A stretch of DNA of 64,000 nucleotides, taken from assembly GCA_013178005.1 (NCBI GenBank), contig JABLXL010000001.1, forward strand, positions 1-64,000, read 5' to 3'. The translations under genes were made by a program, and so were the position numbers. This DNA comes from Actinomycetota bacterium (GTDB taxonomy: Bacteria > Actinomycetota > Geothermincolia > Geothermincolales > RBG-13-55-18). Below, piece by piece: positions 1 to 8,766 of this stretch. Each line of letters starts with the position of its first letter. Within the stretch, counting starts at the first letter, position 1. The notes beneath the pieces are model-generated. The model did not search any database. It was not told where the DNA came from and worked only from the letters and a program-made list of their open reading frames with translations.

Positions 1-140
1 AGGGAGACGACGAGGCCCACGACTTCTCGGCCAAGGTGGAGACCACCAACGGTACCCGGATCATCTGCGAGAGGCCCATGTACTTCAACTACAACGGCTG
101 GTGCACCGGGGGCCACGACGTGGTGGGCTTCATCCCCTGA
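1..140 (+). CDS. C-terminal end of a secreted repeat protein (partial)
   Basis: The reading frame is open from base 3 and ends at TGA 138-140; the start lies outside the window. The last 45 or so residues contain ICERPMYFNYNG followed by a Gly-Gly-His motif. This matches the repeat ending VVAERAMYFDYNGATGGH in the L,D-transpeptidase at 37718-39541. The protein therefore probably carries the same roughly 120-residue surface repeat and is exported. Which N-terminal domain it carries cannot be seen. The dispersed repeat element begins right after its stop codon. Confidence 0.75.
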   Translation, partial: GDDEAHDFSAKVETTNGTRIICERPMYFNYNGWCTGGHDVVGFIP

Positions 141-588
141 TAGGCATAGGCCGAGGGGTCAGGGCTGGCCATAGGCCGAGGGGTCAGGGCTGGCCATCGG
201 CCACAAGCGGAGCGCTCAGAGCGATCGGACTCTTGTCAGGTCAGAGCCGGCGTTGACCCAATGACCCCGAGGCGGAGGCTTGCTTCAGACATGAGGTAAA
301 ACCGTCCCCATAGCGCCACGGTGGGCGATTGAAAGCAAAGCGAGGAAAAATTCAAGATACGACCCCAAGCATGCGTGAGGTAAAACCGTCCCCATAGCGC
401 CACGGTGGGCGATTGAAAGCAAAGCGAGGAAAAATTCAAGATACGACCCCAAAGATGAGACCCCAAAGATGAGGCCCGACACGAAGCAAGGGCAGTCAGC
501 ATAGGCCTTCTCGGAGGCCCTTATTAAAAAGCTGAAAGACCAGCGGACTGGAAGCAAAGCGAGGAAAAATTCAAGATACGACCCCAAG
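141..588. repeat. Dispersed repeat element, complex copy A
   Basis: The element starts one base after the preceding stop codon. It opens with two copies of GGCCGAGGGGTCAGGGCTGG (about 152 and 173). It then has two direct copies of an 84-base unit (from 293 and 377) and a partial third, each ending in the core AAAGCAAAGCGAGG...TTCAAGATACGACCCC (331-366, 415-450, 551-585). The same core recurs at many other places in the window. No gene is seen inside. Confidence 0.85.
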
Positions 589-916
589 GGGGATTTCCCT
601 ATGGGATTGTGGGGGGTTCTCCCCTTGTGCTGGGATTATGAATAATGATAGTTCTTTTATATAGTTTCTGTCCGTGGCTGTTGTTGCGCACTTTCAGATG
701 TCCAGGGAGGGTATGTCCGAGTTTGCTGCCGTCCGGATAGGCAGAGTGGTTTCTCCGCATGTCTTGGGGGGCAATGTGTCCGAGATTTCGATCGACCACG
801 CCTGCTTTCACATGGCGTCCGCTGGGTCAAAGGAGCTTTTCGCTTGGTCGGACCACGTGGGGTCAACCCGCCTACCCATACGCCCTTTTATCCACTTACG
901 CCAGTTTTCGGATGTA
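589..916. other. Intergenic stretch without a recognisable gene
   Basis: Short open frames exist on both strands, but none has a convincing start, ribosome binding site or recognisable protein. An AT-richer patch near 636-668 could hold a promoter for the downstream operon; no good -35/-10 pair was found. Confidence 0.5.
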
Positions 917-1267
917 TAGGGAAACGCGTAGGTGATATGGGAACGGAAAACTCGCGAGCCGGCGCGACATCACCGGCATTACGTTCGGGCAAACGGTAAC
1001 CCACGGGGGACGCGGACCGAGGGGAGGTACGGTTAGGGAAACGCGTGGGGGGTATGAGAACGGAAAGCCAGCGAGCCGGCGCGACATCACCGGCAGCACG
1101 TTCGGGCAAACGGTAACCCACGGGGGACGCGGACCGAGGGGAGGTACGGTTACGGAAACGCGTAGGTGATATGGGAACGGAAAACTCGCGAGCCGGCGCG
1201 ACATCACCGGCATTACGTTCGGGCAAACGGTAACCCACGGGGGACGCGGACCGAGGGGAGGTACGGT
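917..1267 (+). repeat. Three tandem 117-bp copies of the leader of the acyl-CoA dehydrogenase operon
   Basis: Copies run 917-1033, 1034-1150 and 1151-1267 and are nearly identical; the middle copy has the most differences. Each ends with the ribosome binding site GGGGAGG, and the third copy ends exactly one base before the ATG at 1268. Each copy contains two inverted repeats: GCCGG/CCGGC around ten bases, and CGTT/AACG around CGGGCA. The unit length is a multiple of three, so frames stay open through the array, but no protein is recognised. It is not a CRISPR array because there are no variable spacers. Confidence 0.95.
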
Positions 1268-2485
1268 ATGAGTTCACACGATCTCTTTCCCTGCATGTAC
1301 GAATGGATGAGCGACATGGACGTGTCGCTGGCGGGCAACCTCAGGCGCTGGGCCGAGAGCGAGCTCATGGAAAAGCGCCTGGAGTTAAAGGAGGACTACG
1401 CGGCCCTTCTTGCCCCCGCCATGCGCAAACTCTTCTGTGACATCGGCCTGCAGCGCCTGTTCTGGCCGGAGGCGCACGGAGGCGACGGGCACAACAGCCC
1501 CTCCGCCGCCTACACCATGGTTGCGGCGCTGGAACAGGTGGCGCGGGGCGACACGGGCATCGCGTTGTTGCTCTCGTCGCTGTGGGCCCTGCAGACCTGC
1601 GTGGCGACGGAGGGACGCGTCAACGAGGAGGCCTGCGAGGCCCTCTCGCCCGTCATCACCTCGAATGACGCGCCAGCCATCGTATCCCTGGTCCTCCCCC
1701 TCTTCCGGGACGTGCCCCAGGCGAAGGCCAAGCTCTCGCGCGGGTCGTGGTCGGTGGAGGCGGAGAAGGCCCGCCCGGCCTCGTCCGGCGCCGACGCCTC
1801 CGTCTTCGCGGTGCTCTGCGCCCTGGAAGGCGTGGACGACCCCGGGGACGCCCTCGGGATCGTCGCGATCCCCGGCGACGCCAAGGGGATCAAGCGCGGG
1901 AGCGCGTTCCTCAAGACGGGCCTGGCGGCCGACCGCAACGCCGACGTGGAGTTCGCCAAGGTGAAGGCACCGGAGGCCATGTGCGTGGCCAGGGGCGTCG
2001 AGGCGTGCCGCGCCGCCCTGGCCTGGTTCTACCTGGGAGTTTCCGCCAGCAACGTGGGGGCTTTGTTCGCCTGCCACGAGATCCTCAAGGAATGGGGGGA
2101 CAACCGCGTCATCAAGGGCAAGGGCAACATCTTCAAGGACAACCCCCTCACCGCCGCGGTAATGGCGGAGGTGGCCAAGGAGATCAGCGTCGACCGCCTG
2201 CTGACCTGCGACCTGGCGCGCGTGTTGGCGGAGCCCGCCATCTACGGTCCGGCGGGATCTGAGGCGAACTTCGTCACCGCCTCCATGGTGGCGCACCAGG
2301 TGGCGCAGTCGGCGGAGAAGGCCATAGGAAACGCCATGGAGATGATGGCCTCCGCCGGGTACGCGACGGAATGGAACCTGGAGCGATACTGGCGTGACAC
2401 CAAGACCATGCAGCTCTGCCTGGGGCCCTACGAGCTCGCAAAGATGGATGTGGCCAGGTACTTCTACCAGAGCCAGGCCCGCTGA
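1268..2485 (+). CDS. Acyl-CoA dehydrogenase-like flavoprotein, first of a pair
   Basis: About 405 residues, close to the family's usual length. Family signs are a helical N-terminal domain, a middle beta domain and the C-terminal stretch GYATEWNLERYWRDTK, which matches the family's GY..E...R..RD.K motif. The member is divergent. Where medium-chain enzymes carry the catalytic Glu (EGT), I read LCLGP. The alternative Glu site of isovaleryl-CoA-type enzymes aligns with Cys in GVEACR. It may be a non-catalytic partner or use a different base. The start was chosen because GGGGAGG lies 7-8 bases upstream of ATG 1268; an upstream in-frame ATG at 1166 lies within the leader repeat. It heads the operon that includes the second dehydrogenase and the reductase complex. 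Substrate unknown. Confidence 0.85.
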   Translation: MSSHDLFPCMYEWMSDMDVSLAGNLRRWAESELMEKRLELKEDYAALLAPAMRKLFCDIGLQRLFWPEAHGGDGHNSPSAAYTMVAALEQVARGDTGIALLLSSLWALQTCVATEGRVNEEACEALSPVITSNDAPAIVSLVLPLFRDVPQAKAKLSRGSWSVEAEKARPASSGADASVFAVLCALEGVDDPGDALGIVAIPGDAKGIKRGSAFLKTGLAADRNADVEFAKVKAPEAMCVARGVEACRAALAWFYLGVSASNVGALFACHEILKEWGDNRVIKGKGNIFKDNPLTAAVMAEVAKEISVDRLLTCDLARVLAEPAIYGPAGSEANFVTASMVAHQVAQSAEKAIGNAMEMMASAGYATEWNLERYWRDTKTMQLCLGPYELAKMDVARYFYQSQAR

Positions 2486-2585
2486 GGGGAGGAAAGGACG
2501 TGGCCATGCGGTTGAACGGCATCTCCCGCGCTGCGGCGAGTCCATCCCCCGAGGCGGATGAGGCGGATAAGGAGAGGAGCTTATC

Positions 2586-3854
2586 ATGAGGACCATAGAC
2601 GATTTCACCCGCCCCCTGGAATATCTTTCCCCGCTGGACGATCCCCTGGGGAAGATCGTGCGCGACTGGGCCGAGAACTACGTCATCCCCCACCGCCGCA
2701 AGTTCGACGAGGACTGGAAGGAGCACGCCCTCATCGAGCCCGCCTTCAAGAAGCTCATGGGCGAGTTGGGCATGCAGCGTGTGCTCTTCCCCGAGGACTT
2801 GGGGGGGTGGGGCCTGGGGCGCTCCAACTACGTGGGCACCGCCTCCTACCGGCTTTTTGAGGAGGTGGCGCGCGCCGACTCCGGCATGGCGGTGGCCTTC
2901 GGCGTAGTCTACTGGCCCATGGTGATGATTGCCATGGAGCCCCACGTCAACCGCGAGCTTTGCGAGGAGTTCGCCCCCATCTTCTGCAACACCACCGAGC
3001 CGCGCTTCGCCGCCAACGCCATGACCGAGCCCCAGGGCGGCGCGGACATAGAGAACATGGAGATCGTGGGCGGGTCCACCATCCAGACCACGGCGGTGCT
3101 GGACGGCGACGAATGGGTCATCAACGGCCACAAGCTTTGGCCCACCAACTCCGGAGGGGTGTGCGACCTCTTCGGGGTGGTCTGCACCACCAACCCCGGC
3201 TCGCGCGACCCCAACGACTTCGCCTTCATCTTCGTCCCCGCGGACACCCCCGGGGTCACCCAGGGGCCTCCCTACCAGAAGGCGGGCATGGCGGCGGACA
3301 AGAACGGCGACATCTGGTTCGAGAACGTGCGCGTGCCCAAGTCCTACCGCGCTCACGGTCCCGGCCTCGACCTCATGTATTTCAAGGAGGTCATCTCCTT
3401 CGGGAACATGGGGTCCATCTCCTTCGTGGGCGGCGTGATGCTCAACGTCTTCGAGCGCCTGTACGAGTTCGTGAGCTCCGAGACCTACAAGGGCCAGCCC
3501 CTCAAGGAGCACGACGCTGTGGCGGGGGTGCTGGCGGATTTCGTCAGGGACACCGAGATCGTGCGCATGTGCGGCTACCAGTACGCGCGCATGCTCGACC
3601 GCCCCGACCTCTACGGGCCGCGCTGGAGCGATGAGATGGTGGCCAAGGGGCGCGCCATCAAGTACTGGGCTTGCGACCAGGGCATGGCGGACGTGGGGAA
3701 GGCCATGAACCTCATGAGTTCCTACGGGGCGGACCGCGACTGGGACATCGAGAAACACTGGCGCGACCTCAAGATCGTGCAGCTCTGGATGGGGGGCAAA
3801 CAGCTCTGCCAGGCCGAGGTGGCGCGCTGGTTCTTTGACCTGGAGACGGTATAA
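2586..3854 (+). CDS. Acyl-CoA dehydrogenase, second of a pair
   Basis: 422 residues; a better match to the acyl-CoA dehydrogenase family than its neighbour. The middle domain contains AMTEPQGGADIE and INGHKLWPTN, typical of the flavin/substrate loop, and the C-terminus contains a W.IEKHWRDLK motif. The usual Glu in the EGT loop is replaced (VQLWMGGKQ), as in the first gene. The ATG follows AGGAGAGGAGC at suitable spacing. The gap from the first gene is 100 bp, same strand, so co-transcription is likely. Heteromeric acyl-CoA dehydrogenases with unequal subunits are known in actinobacterial steroid catabolism; a heteromer here is an inference. The likely role is FAD-dependent alpha,beta-oxidation of an unusual acyl-CoA, passing electrons to an electron-transfer flavoprotein not present in the window. 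Confidence 0.88.
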   Translation: MRTIDDFTRPLEYLSPLDDPLGKIVRDWAENYVIPHRRKFDEDWKEHALIEPAFKKLMGELGMQRVLFPEDLGGWGLGRSNYVGTASYRLFEEVARADSGMAVAFGVVYWPMVMIAMEPHVNRELCEEFAPIFCNTTEPRFAANAMTEPQGGADIENMEIVGGSTIQTTAVLDGDEWVINGHKLWPTNSGGVCDLFGVVCTTNPGSRDPNDFAFIFVPADTPGVTQGPPYQKAGMAADKNGDIWFENVRVPKSYRAHGPGLDLMYFKEVISFGNMGSISFVGGVMLNVFERLYEFVSSETYKGQPLKEHDAVAGVLADFVRDTEIVRMCGYQYARMLDRPDLYGPRWSDEMVAKGRAIKYWACDQGMADVGKAMNLMSSYGADRDWDIEKHWRDLKIVQLWMGGKQLCQAEVARWFFDLETV

Positions 3855-3971
3855 GACGACATGTGGCAATATATGGTAGTAGGGCCGGGAAGAGAACGGG
3901 GCAGCGCGGCACATCCTGCACGGGCCGGATAGGCTGCCTCGAGTGGGTGAGATAAGGAGGTAGGGGGAGAC

Positions 3972-4391
3972 ATGCAGGAGACGGCGATCGAAAAGCACGG
4001 GGCGGCGGAGCGGCTGTTGCGGGAGCTCATACGCAGCCCCAAGTTCAAGGCCTCGCTCAGGGTGCTCACCGCGAACATCGATCCCGCGACGGCTTCCGGG
4101 TTGGCGAGGACGCTTTTGTGGGAGGACGCGGAGACCTTCATGGGGACGGTCTCGCTGCTGCCCGCGATCATCAACTTCCAGGTCGCCCTGGCTCGGGACA
4201 TCGCGGCGCAGCTCAACTCGATGCCGCCGGACATCCTGGTGGCCTTCATGGGGCAGCTCGCGGAAAAGATAGATTTCGCCGCCGCGGAAGAGGCGGTCAG
4301 GGAATTCAAGGTGGCCCTGGACAGGCTGGCCCCGGTGATGGAAAAGCTCAAGGAGTCCTCCTCGGGCCTGTTCGCCCGGGCGCGGGAGTAA
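3972..4391 (+). CDS. Small helical protein of unknown function, related to the next gene
   Basis: 139 residues, not recognised. The sequence RLLRELIRSPKFKASL, then an Ala-Arg-Thr-Leu-Leu-Trp-Glu-Asp segment, parallels residues 30-80 of the next gene's product (LVRELIRTPGFKELL ... VRTFIWEDV). The two are therefore paralogues, this one covering only the N-terminal third. It is predicted almost entirely alpha-helical with no signal peptide or membrane segment. A good ribosome binding site (AAGGAGGTAGGGGG) precedes ATG 3972. Its position between acyl-CoA dehydrogenases and the reductase complex suggests an accessory or scaffold role, which is inference only. Confidence 0.7.
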   Translation: MQETAIEKHGAAERLLRELIRSPKFKASLRVLTANIDPATASGLARTLLWEDAETFMGTVSLLPAIINFQVALARDIAAQLNSMPPDILVAFMGQLAEKIDFAAAEEAVREFKVALDRLAPVMEKLKESSSGLFARARE

Positions 4392-4539
4392 GGCGGCGGA
4401 AATGGAGGATAACGTGTCGACGGCATGGATAAACGTTTCCTCGGCGCCGAGGCGGTTGACCATCCCCGGATCGTGGATGGAGGATACCGTGATCACGGCG
4501 CGGATAACGGATGATCCGCAGGCATGACAGGGGGTTGCC

Positions 4540-6186
4540 ATGGTTGAACAGGCGAACATGGAAAAGATTCTCAAGGAGGCTGCCGGGGGCGCCGACGGGG
4601 GAGGCGCCGGCGCGGGCATGGGATACAGCGCCCTTCCGGGGCTGGTCAGGGAGCTCATCCGCACCCCGGGCTTCAAGGAGCTCCTCCTCATCCACCTGCG
4701 CGACGTAAACCCGGAGAACGCGGCGGAGCTGGTGCGCACCTTCATCTGGGAGGACGTGGCCTTCTCCATGAGCGTCCTGGGCGCGTCTCCTTCCCTGGTG
4801 AACTGGGTGGTGGAGCTGCTGCTGGAACTGGGCAAGCAGCTCAACAACTTCACCCTGGACATCCTCAAGGATTTCATCGCGCGACTGGGCAAGGACCTGG
4901 ACACCGAGAGGCTCAAACAGCTGCCTTCCGCTTATGCCCCCCTGGTCAACCAGCTCCTGCTCGAGGACCGGGAGGCGCTGGACGCCCTCATCGCGGGAAT
5001 CGGAGCGGCGGCGGAGCGCATGATGCAGGCGGGCGAGAGGACGTGGCGCAAGATATGGAACACCGCCGACTTCGGCAAGATCCGTGTGGGGCTCACCGCT
5101 CATCTCGAGGCGCGCCGGGCGGAGCTGGATGGCGAGCCGGGGTTGCTCAACCCCGTGGCCATTTCCAACCTCCTGGGCGTGGTGCCGCCCCTGGCCAACT
5201 ATACACTGCGGGTGATCACACGTGCCTTGCAGTCCCTCAACCTGCCGGCCGAGATCCTCGCCAACGCCGTATTCCAGCTCCTGGAAGACATCGACATGGC
5301 GGAGATGGGAGGCCTGGTGAACGCCCTCGCGGGCCTGGTCACCGCCCTGCATCGCGGCAACCTGGTGCTGGGTCGCGATGAGCCACGCTTCAAAGGGGTG
5401 CTCGAGCGCGTCACGCGCGAGCTGGTTGACAACGTCGACGGGGAGGCCTTCCGCGAGATGCTGGTGGCCCTGAAAGAGGACGGCGCGGTCATCGGCCAGG
5501 TGGTTTCCGGTTACATCTACGCCACGCCCGAGAGCACGGCCCAGGTGGCGCGAGCCCTGTACCTCGCGGTGGGGGCGGCATTGCGCTCCGCCGCGGAACA
5601 CATGCGGCGTTTCTCGGAGTTGCCCTCTGAGGCGGTAGCGGCCATGGACGCCTACTTCGAGGAAGCCGTGGACCCGAGGGAGCTGGCGCGGATCATTAAT
5701 TACAACGCCGTCCTGCTCAACAAAGCCCTTGACGCCAGGCCCGACCTTCTGCCTGGTTTCATGGCGAAGTTGCTGGCGAGCCTGGACAACGAGGCCCTGG
5801 CGGAGGCGGGGAAGAAAATAGCCTTGCAGTTGAGCGACGCGGCGCTGTCAGACCCCGCCGTCAAGGCGGCGCTGGAGCCGGAGGCGGTGGGGGAGAGGAT
5901 TAACGCGGCGCTGGCGGCCTTCAACGCCTTCGCGTGGAGAAACCCCGGACTCTTGGCGGAAAAGGCGGAACGGGTTCTGGCCACCATCAACGTGGACGAG
6001 CTGGTGCTGGCGGGATCTGAGTTAGCGGCGGCGGCGTTTACTGCCTTGCGCAGGCACCCGGAGGTGATCGGTAAGGCCGTGAAACCGGTGATGGCCAAGG
6101 CAGCGGCGCCGGCCGCGGCGGCCGCGGCGGCATTAGGCGCCCTGCTATGCGCCGGCCTGCTCATCCGCAGGTTGAGGAAACGGTGA
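4540..6186 (+). CDS. Large helical protein with C-terminal membrane anchor, unknown function
   Basis: 548 residues, not recognised. Residues about 30-120 match the smaller upstream paralogue. The rest is a long series of amphipathic helices with repeated 'LLN/LV.LV' spacing. Around residues 510-545 an alanine-rich hydrophobic run ending ALLCAGLLIRRLRKR forms a single transmembrane helix followed by basic residues. The topology is that of a tail-anchored protein with its bulk in the cytoplasm. It ends 14 bp before the reductase subunit gene, so it is firmly within the operon. It may tether or organise the acyl-CoA enzymes at the membrane; that is inference. ATG 4540 has only a weak ribosome binding site; the in-frame ATG at 4558 is an alternative. 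Confidence 0.7.
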   Translation: MVEQANMEKILKEAAGGADGGGAGAGMGYSALPGLVRELIRTPGFKELLLIHLRDVNPENAAELVRTFIWEDVAFSMSVLGASPSLVNWVVELLLELGKQLNNFTLDILKDFIARLGKDLDTERLKQLPSAYAPLVNQLLLEDREALDALIAGIGAAAERMMQAGERTWRKIWNTADFGKIRVGLTAHLEARRAELDGEPGLLNPVAISNLLGVVPPLANYTLRVITRALQSLNLPAEILANAVFQLLEDIDMAEMGGLVNALAGLVTALHRGNLVLGRDEPRFKGVLERVTRELVDNVDGEAFREMLVALKEDGAVIGQVVSGYIYATPESTAQVARALYLAVGAALRSAAEHMRRFSELPSEAVAAMDAYFEEAVDPRELARIINYNAVLLNKALDARPDLLPGFMAKLLASLDNEALAEAGKKIALQLSDAALSDPAVKAALEPEAVGERINAALAAFNAFAWRNPGLLAEKAERVLATINVDELVLAGSELAAAAFTALRRHPEVIGKAVKPVMAKAAAPAAAAAAALGALLCAGLLIRRLRKR

Positions 6187-6200
6187 CGGGGGTGTGAGAG

Positions 6201-7313
6201 ATGAGGACCTTGCAGAGCCAGTCAACGGATATCTATACCGAGTACGTGCGGGACTGGAAGGAAAAGGGAGGGAAGGTCCTGGGCTACGCCTGCGTGGCCA
6301 CCCCCGTGGAGCTCATCGAGGCCGCGGGCATCCTGCCCTACCGCATCAAGGCCTTCGGGCATCCCGACACCGAGCTGGGAGACGCCTACCTGGCGCGCTT
6401 CAACTGCCGTTTCTGCCGCTCCTGCCTCCAGCTGGGACTGGACGGGACCTACGATTTCCTGGACGGCCTGGTAGAGACCAACGGGTGCGACCACCTGAGG
6501 GGGATGTTCGAGAACTGGCAGTACGTGAAGAAGTATGATTTCTTCCACTACCTCAAGGTGCCCCACTTTCTGCGCGAGGACTCCCTGGAATATTTCACCG
6601 AGGAGATCCAGTTAATGCGCCAGGCGATCGCCGAGCACTTCGGGGCCGAGATCAGCGACGACGCCCTGCGAGAGGCCATTGACGCATACGATGAGGTCTT
6701 CGCCAAGCTGAAGCAGGTGTACGCGCTGCGGGAAAAGGTCCCGCCCGCGCTCACCGGGGCCGAGGTCATGCGCCTCATCTGCACCGGCTCCTCCATGACG
6801 GCCAGGGACTTCTCAGCCTTGCTGGACGAAGTGCTTTCGGAAAAGGAGGGCGCCCGGGTGCCTGAATACAAGGCGCGCCTGATGATCCTGGGGAGCGCCA
6901 CCGACGAGGTGGATCTCATCGCGGACATCGAGTCCACCGGGGCGCTGATAGCGACGGACGCCCTGTGCTACGGCTCACGCTCCTTCTGGAGCAGGGAGGG
7001 GGAGAGCGGGGATCCGGCGCGCCTTCTGGCGGAACGTTACCTGGGAAACCTTTTCTGCCCGCGCATGTTCACCGAGTACGAGAAGCGCCGCGACTACATC
7101 CTGGAGACGGCGCGGCGCGCGGGGGTGGAAGGCGCCATCATCACCTACAACAAGTTCTGCGACCTGCACGGGGTGGAAGCTGTGTCCCTGCGTATGGACC
7201 TGGAGGACGCGGGCATCCCGGTGCTGGTGCTGGAGAAGGACTACGGCTCCAAGGCCGACACCGGCCGCATCAAGACGCGCGTCCAGGCCTTCCTGGAAAG
7301 GCTTGGCAAGTAG
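6201..7313 (+). CDS. 2-hydroxyacyl-CoA dehydratase / benzoyl-CoA reductase family subunit (BzdN/BcrC-like)
   Basis: 370 residues, the usual length of the smaller subunit. It begins with the family pattern of a Tyr/Ala-Cys-Val-Ala-Thr-Pro motif (residues about 30-35). Candidate iron-sulfur ligands are Cys in CRFCRSC (about 71-77), TNGCDHLRG and KFCDLHGVE near residue 320. In this family, two related subunits bind a double-cubane or 4Fe-4S cofactor and receive electrons activated by ATP hydrolysis in partner subunits. The adjacent larger subunit and two activases complete a class I benzoyl-CoA reductase-like set. Aromatic-ring reductase, or dehydratase of an (R)-2-hydroxyacyl-CoA, are the alternatives; sequence alone does not decide. 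Confidence 0.85.
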   Translation: MRTLQSQSTDIYTEYVRDWKEKGGKVLGYACVATPVELIEAAGILPYRIKAFGHPDTELGDAYLARFNCRFCRSCLQLGLDGTYDFLDGLVETNGCDHLRGMFENWQYVKKYDFFHYLKVPHFLREDSLEYFTEEIQLMRQAIAEHFGAEISDDALREAIDAYDEVFAKLKQVYALREKVPPALTGAEVMRLICTGSSMTARDFSALLDEVLSEKEGARVPEYKARLMILGSATDEVDLIADIESTGALIATDALCYGSRSFWSREGESGDPARLLAERYLGNLFCPRMFTEYEKRRDYILETARRAGVEGAIITYNKFCDLHGVEAVSLRMDLEDAGIPVLVLEKDYGSKADTGRIKTRVQAFLERLGK

Positions 7314-7326
7314 GAGGTGAAGGGCC

Positions 7327-8727
7327 ATGGCACAGGTGGAGATAAGGCCATACGAAGGGCTCATCAACCGCGTCTACGAGATCTTTTCCATCGTGGACAA
7401 GCTGCCGCTCAACATGAGCGACGAGGAGGTGGAGGGGATCATGCACGTCCTCCCTGCCGACCTGGCCAAGACCATGCGCGCCTTTACGATACCGCGCATA
7501 CGCAATACCAGCCTCAAATTCCTGGGGCTGATGAAGAAATGGCTGGACGGGGCGCACGAGGCCAAGCGCGTGGGGAAGAAAGTGATGCTGGTGCCTTTCA
7601 ACTTCCCGCCCGAGATCGTGCACAGCTTCGAGGGCGCATGGCCCATCACCAGCGAGGTGCTCTCCACCCTGGGGGTGGCGGCCCTGGAGGGACAGGGCGA
7701 GAGGTACTGGGATTACGCCATGGGGTTGGGGCTTCCGGATTTCGCCTGCTCGGCGAACATGATCGAGGTGGGATCGGCGCTCACGGAATCGGATTTCGCG
7801 CCCGACGCGGTGATCTCGGACTGCTTCGCGTCCTGCGACATCAACTCCAAGACCCACGAGTTCCTGGCCCGTTACCTGGGCATCCCCCTCCTTTTCCTGG
7901 AGAAGACGGTGGACAACAGCGAGCGGGGGATCAAGCAATATTACAAGTACTTCTTCCGCCTCATCGAGGACATGGAGGAGTATCTGGGCGAGAAACTGGA
8001 CGAGGAGCGCATGCGCGCGGTGGTGGAGAACGCCAACCGCGCCTCTGAGCTTTTCTGGGAGCTTTGGGACCTGCATAAGTTCGCGCCCTGCCCCGTGCCC
8101 AACGTCTTCTCCCTCATGGTCTATGGCGTGCGTTATACCATGTGGGGAACGGAGGAGGCGGTGCAGGTCATACGGGATATGGTGGAACTTTCCAAGGAAA
8201 GGCTTGCCAGGGGAGCTTATCCGGCGGAGGCGGAGGTGGCGCGCAGCCTCTGGACCTACACCAGCTACTACTTCGATATGGGGGGTCTCTTCAACTGGAT
8301 GGAGGAGAACGGCATCACCCACCTGGGAGACGGCCTCGACCTCATCTTCCCGCAGCCCATAGACCCCACGTCACGGGAGAGCATGCTCACGGGGATGGCG
8401 GAAATAGCGCGCAACATGCCCATGACGCGGCAGATGGGGGCGAGTTCCATGTCCGTGCAGTGGCTTGACGACATCACCTGGGCGTCGCGGGAGCTGGACG
8501 CGAACTGCTGCATCTACTGCGGGCACCATTCCTGCAAGCAGACCTGGAGCGGAGCTTCTGTGGTGCGCTCCGAGCTAATGAAGCGCGCGAAGATACCCAC
8601 TTTGATACTGCAGGGGGACTCATGGATAAAACGGATGACCCCCATATCCGTTCTGCAGGAGACCATAGAGGAGTTCGTGAACAACGTGGTGAAGAAACGT
8701 GAGGCACCGGCACGCGCGACCGGATGA
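7327..8727 (+). CDS. 2-hydroxyacyl-CoA dehydratase / benzoyl-CoA reductase family large subunit (BzdO/BcrB-like)
   Basis: 466 residues. Conserved cysteines are in DFACSANM (about 140), ISDCFASCDINSK (about 160-172) and the cluster CCIYCGHHSCKQTW near residue 400, followed by a GDSWIKRMTP block. These fit the cofactor-binding subunit of the family. The length is nearer BzdO of the Azoarcus-type reductase than the HgdA/B dehydratases. It starts 13 bp after the smaller subunit with TAGGAGGTGAAGGGCC upstream of ATG, so the two are translated together. A close paralogue lies at 10725-12128. The substrate is not determinable from sequence. Confidence 0.85.
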   Translation: MAQVEIRPYEGLINRVYEIFSIVDKLPLNMSDEEVEGIMHVLPADLAKTMRAFTIPRIRNTSLKFLGLMKKWLDGAHEAKRVGKKVMLVPFNFPPEIVHSFEGAWPITSEVLSTLGVAALEGQGERYWDYAMGLGLPDFACSANMIEVGSALTESDFAPDAVISDCFASCDINSKTHEFLARYLGIPLLFLEKTVDNSERGIKQYYKYFFRLIEDMEEYLGEKLDEERMRAVVENANRASELFWELWDLHKFAPCPVPNVFSLMVYGVRYTMWGTEEAVQVIRDMVELSKERLARGAYPAEAEVARSLWTYTSYYFDMGGLFNWMEENGITHLGDGLDLIFPQPIDPTSRESMLTGMAEIARNMPMTRQMGASSMSVQWLDDITWASRELDANCCIYCGHHSCKQTWSGASVVRSELMKRAKIPTLILQGDSWIKRMTPISVLQETIEEFVNNVVKKREAPARATG

Positions 8728-8766
8728 TCCCAGGGGAGGGAGTAAGCGAACAAAGGGAGGTTGGAT

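Noticed and set aside
917-1267. C-di-GMP-I (GEMM) riboswitch in each leader copy, from GGGCAAAC and GGGACGC about 20 bases apart
   Set aside because: The P1b helix between the two motifs cannot be drawn (the intervening bases are not complementary), and the downstream P2 and receptor parts are not recognisable. The short matches are probably chance.
917-1267. CRISPR array
   Set aside because: The 117-bp units are near-identical throughout, with no short constant repeat and variable spacers, and no cas genes are nearby.
2274-4916. Very long open frame of 880 codons on the minus strand
   Set aside because: It is antisense to the acyl-CoA dehydrogenase and helical protein genes, has a His/Arg-rich composition and no recognisable domain. 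It is a by-product of GC-rich codon bias on the other strand.
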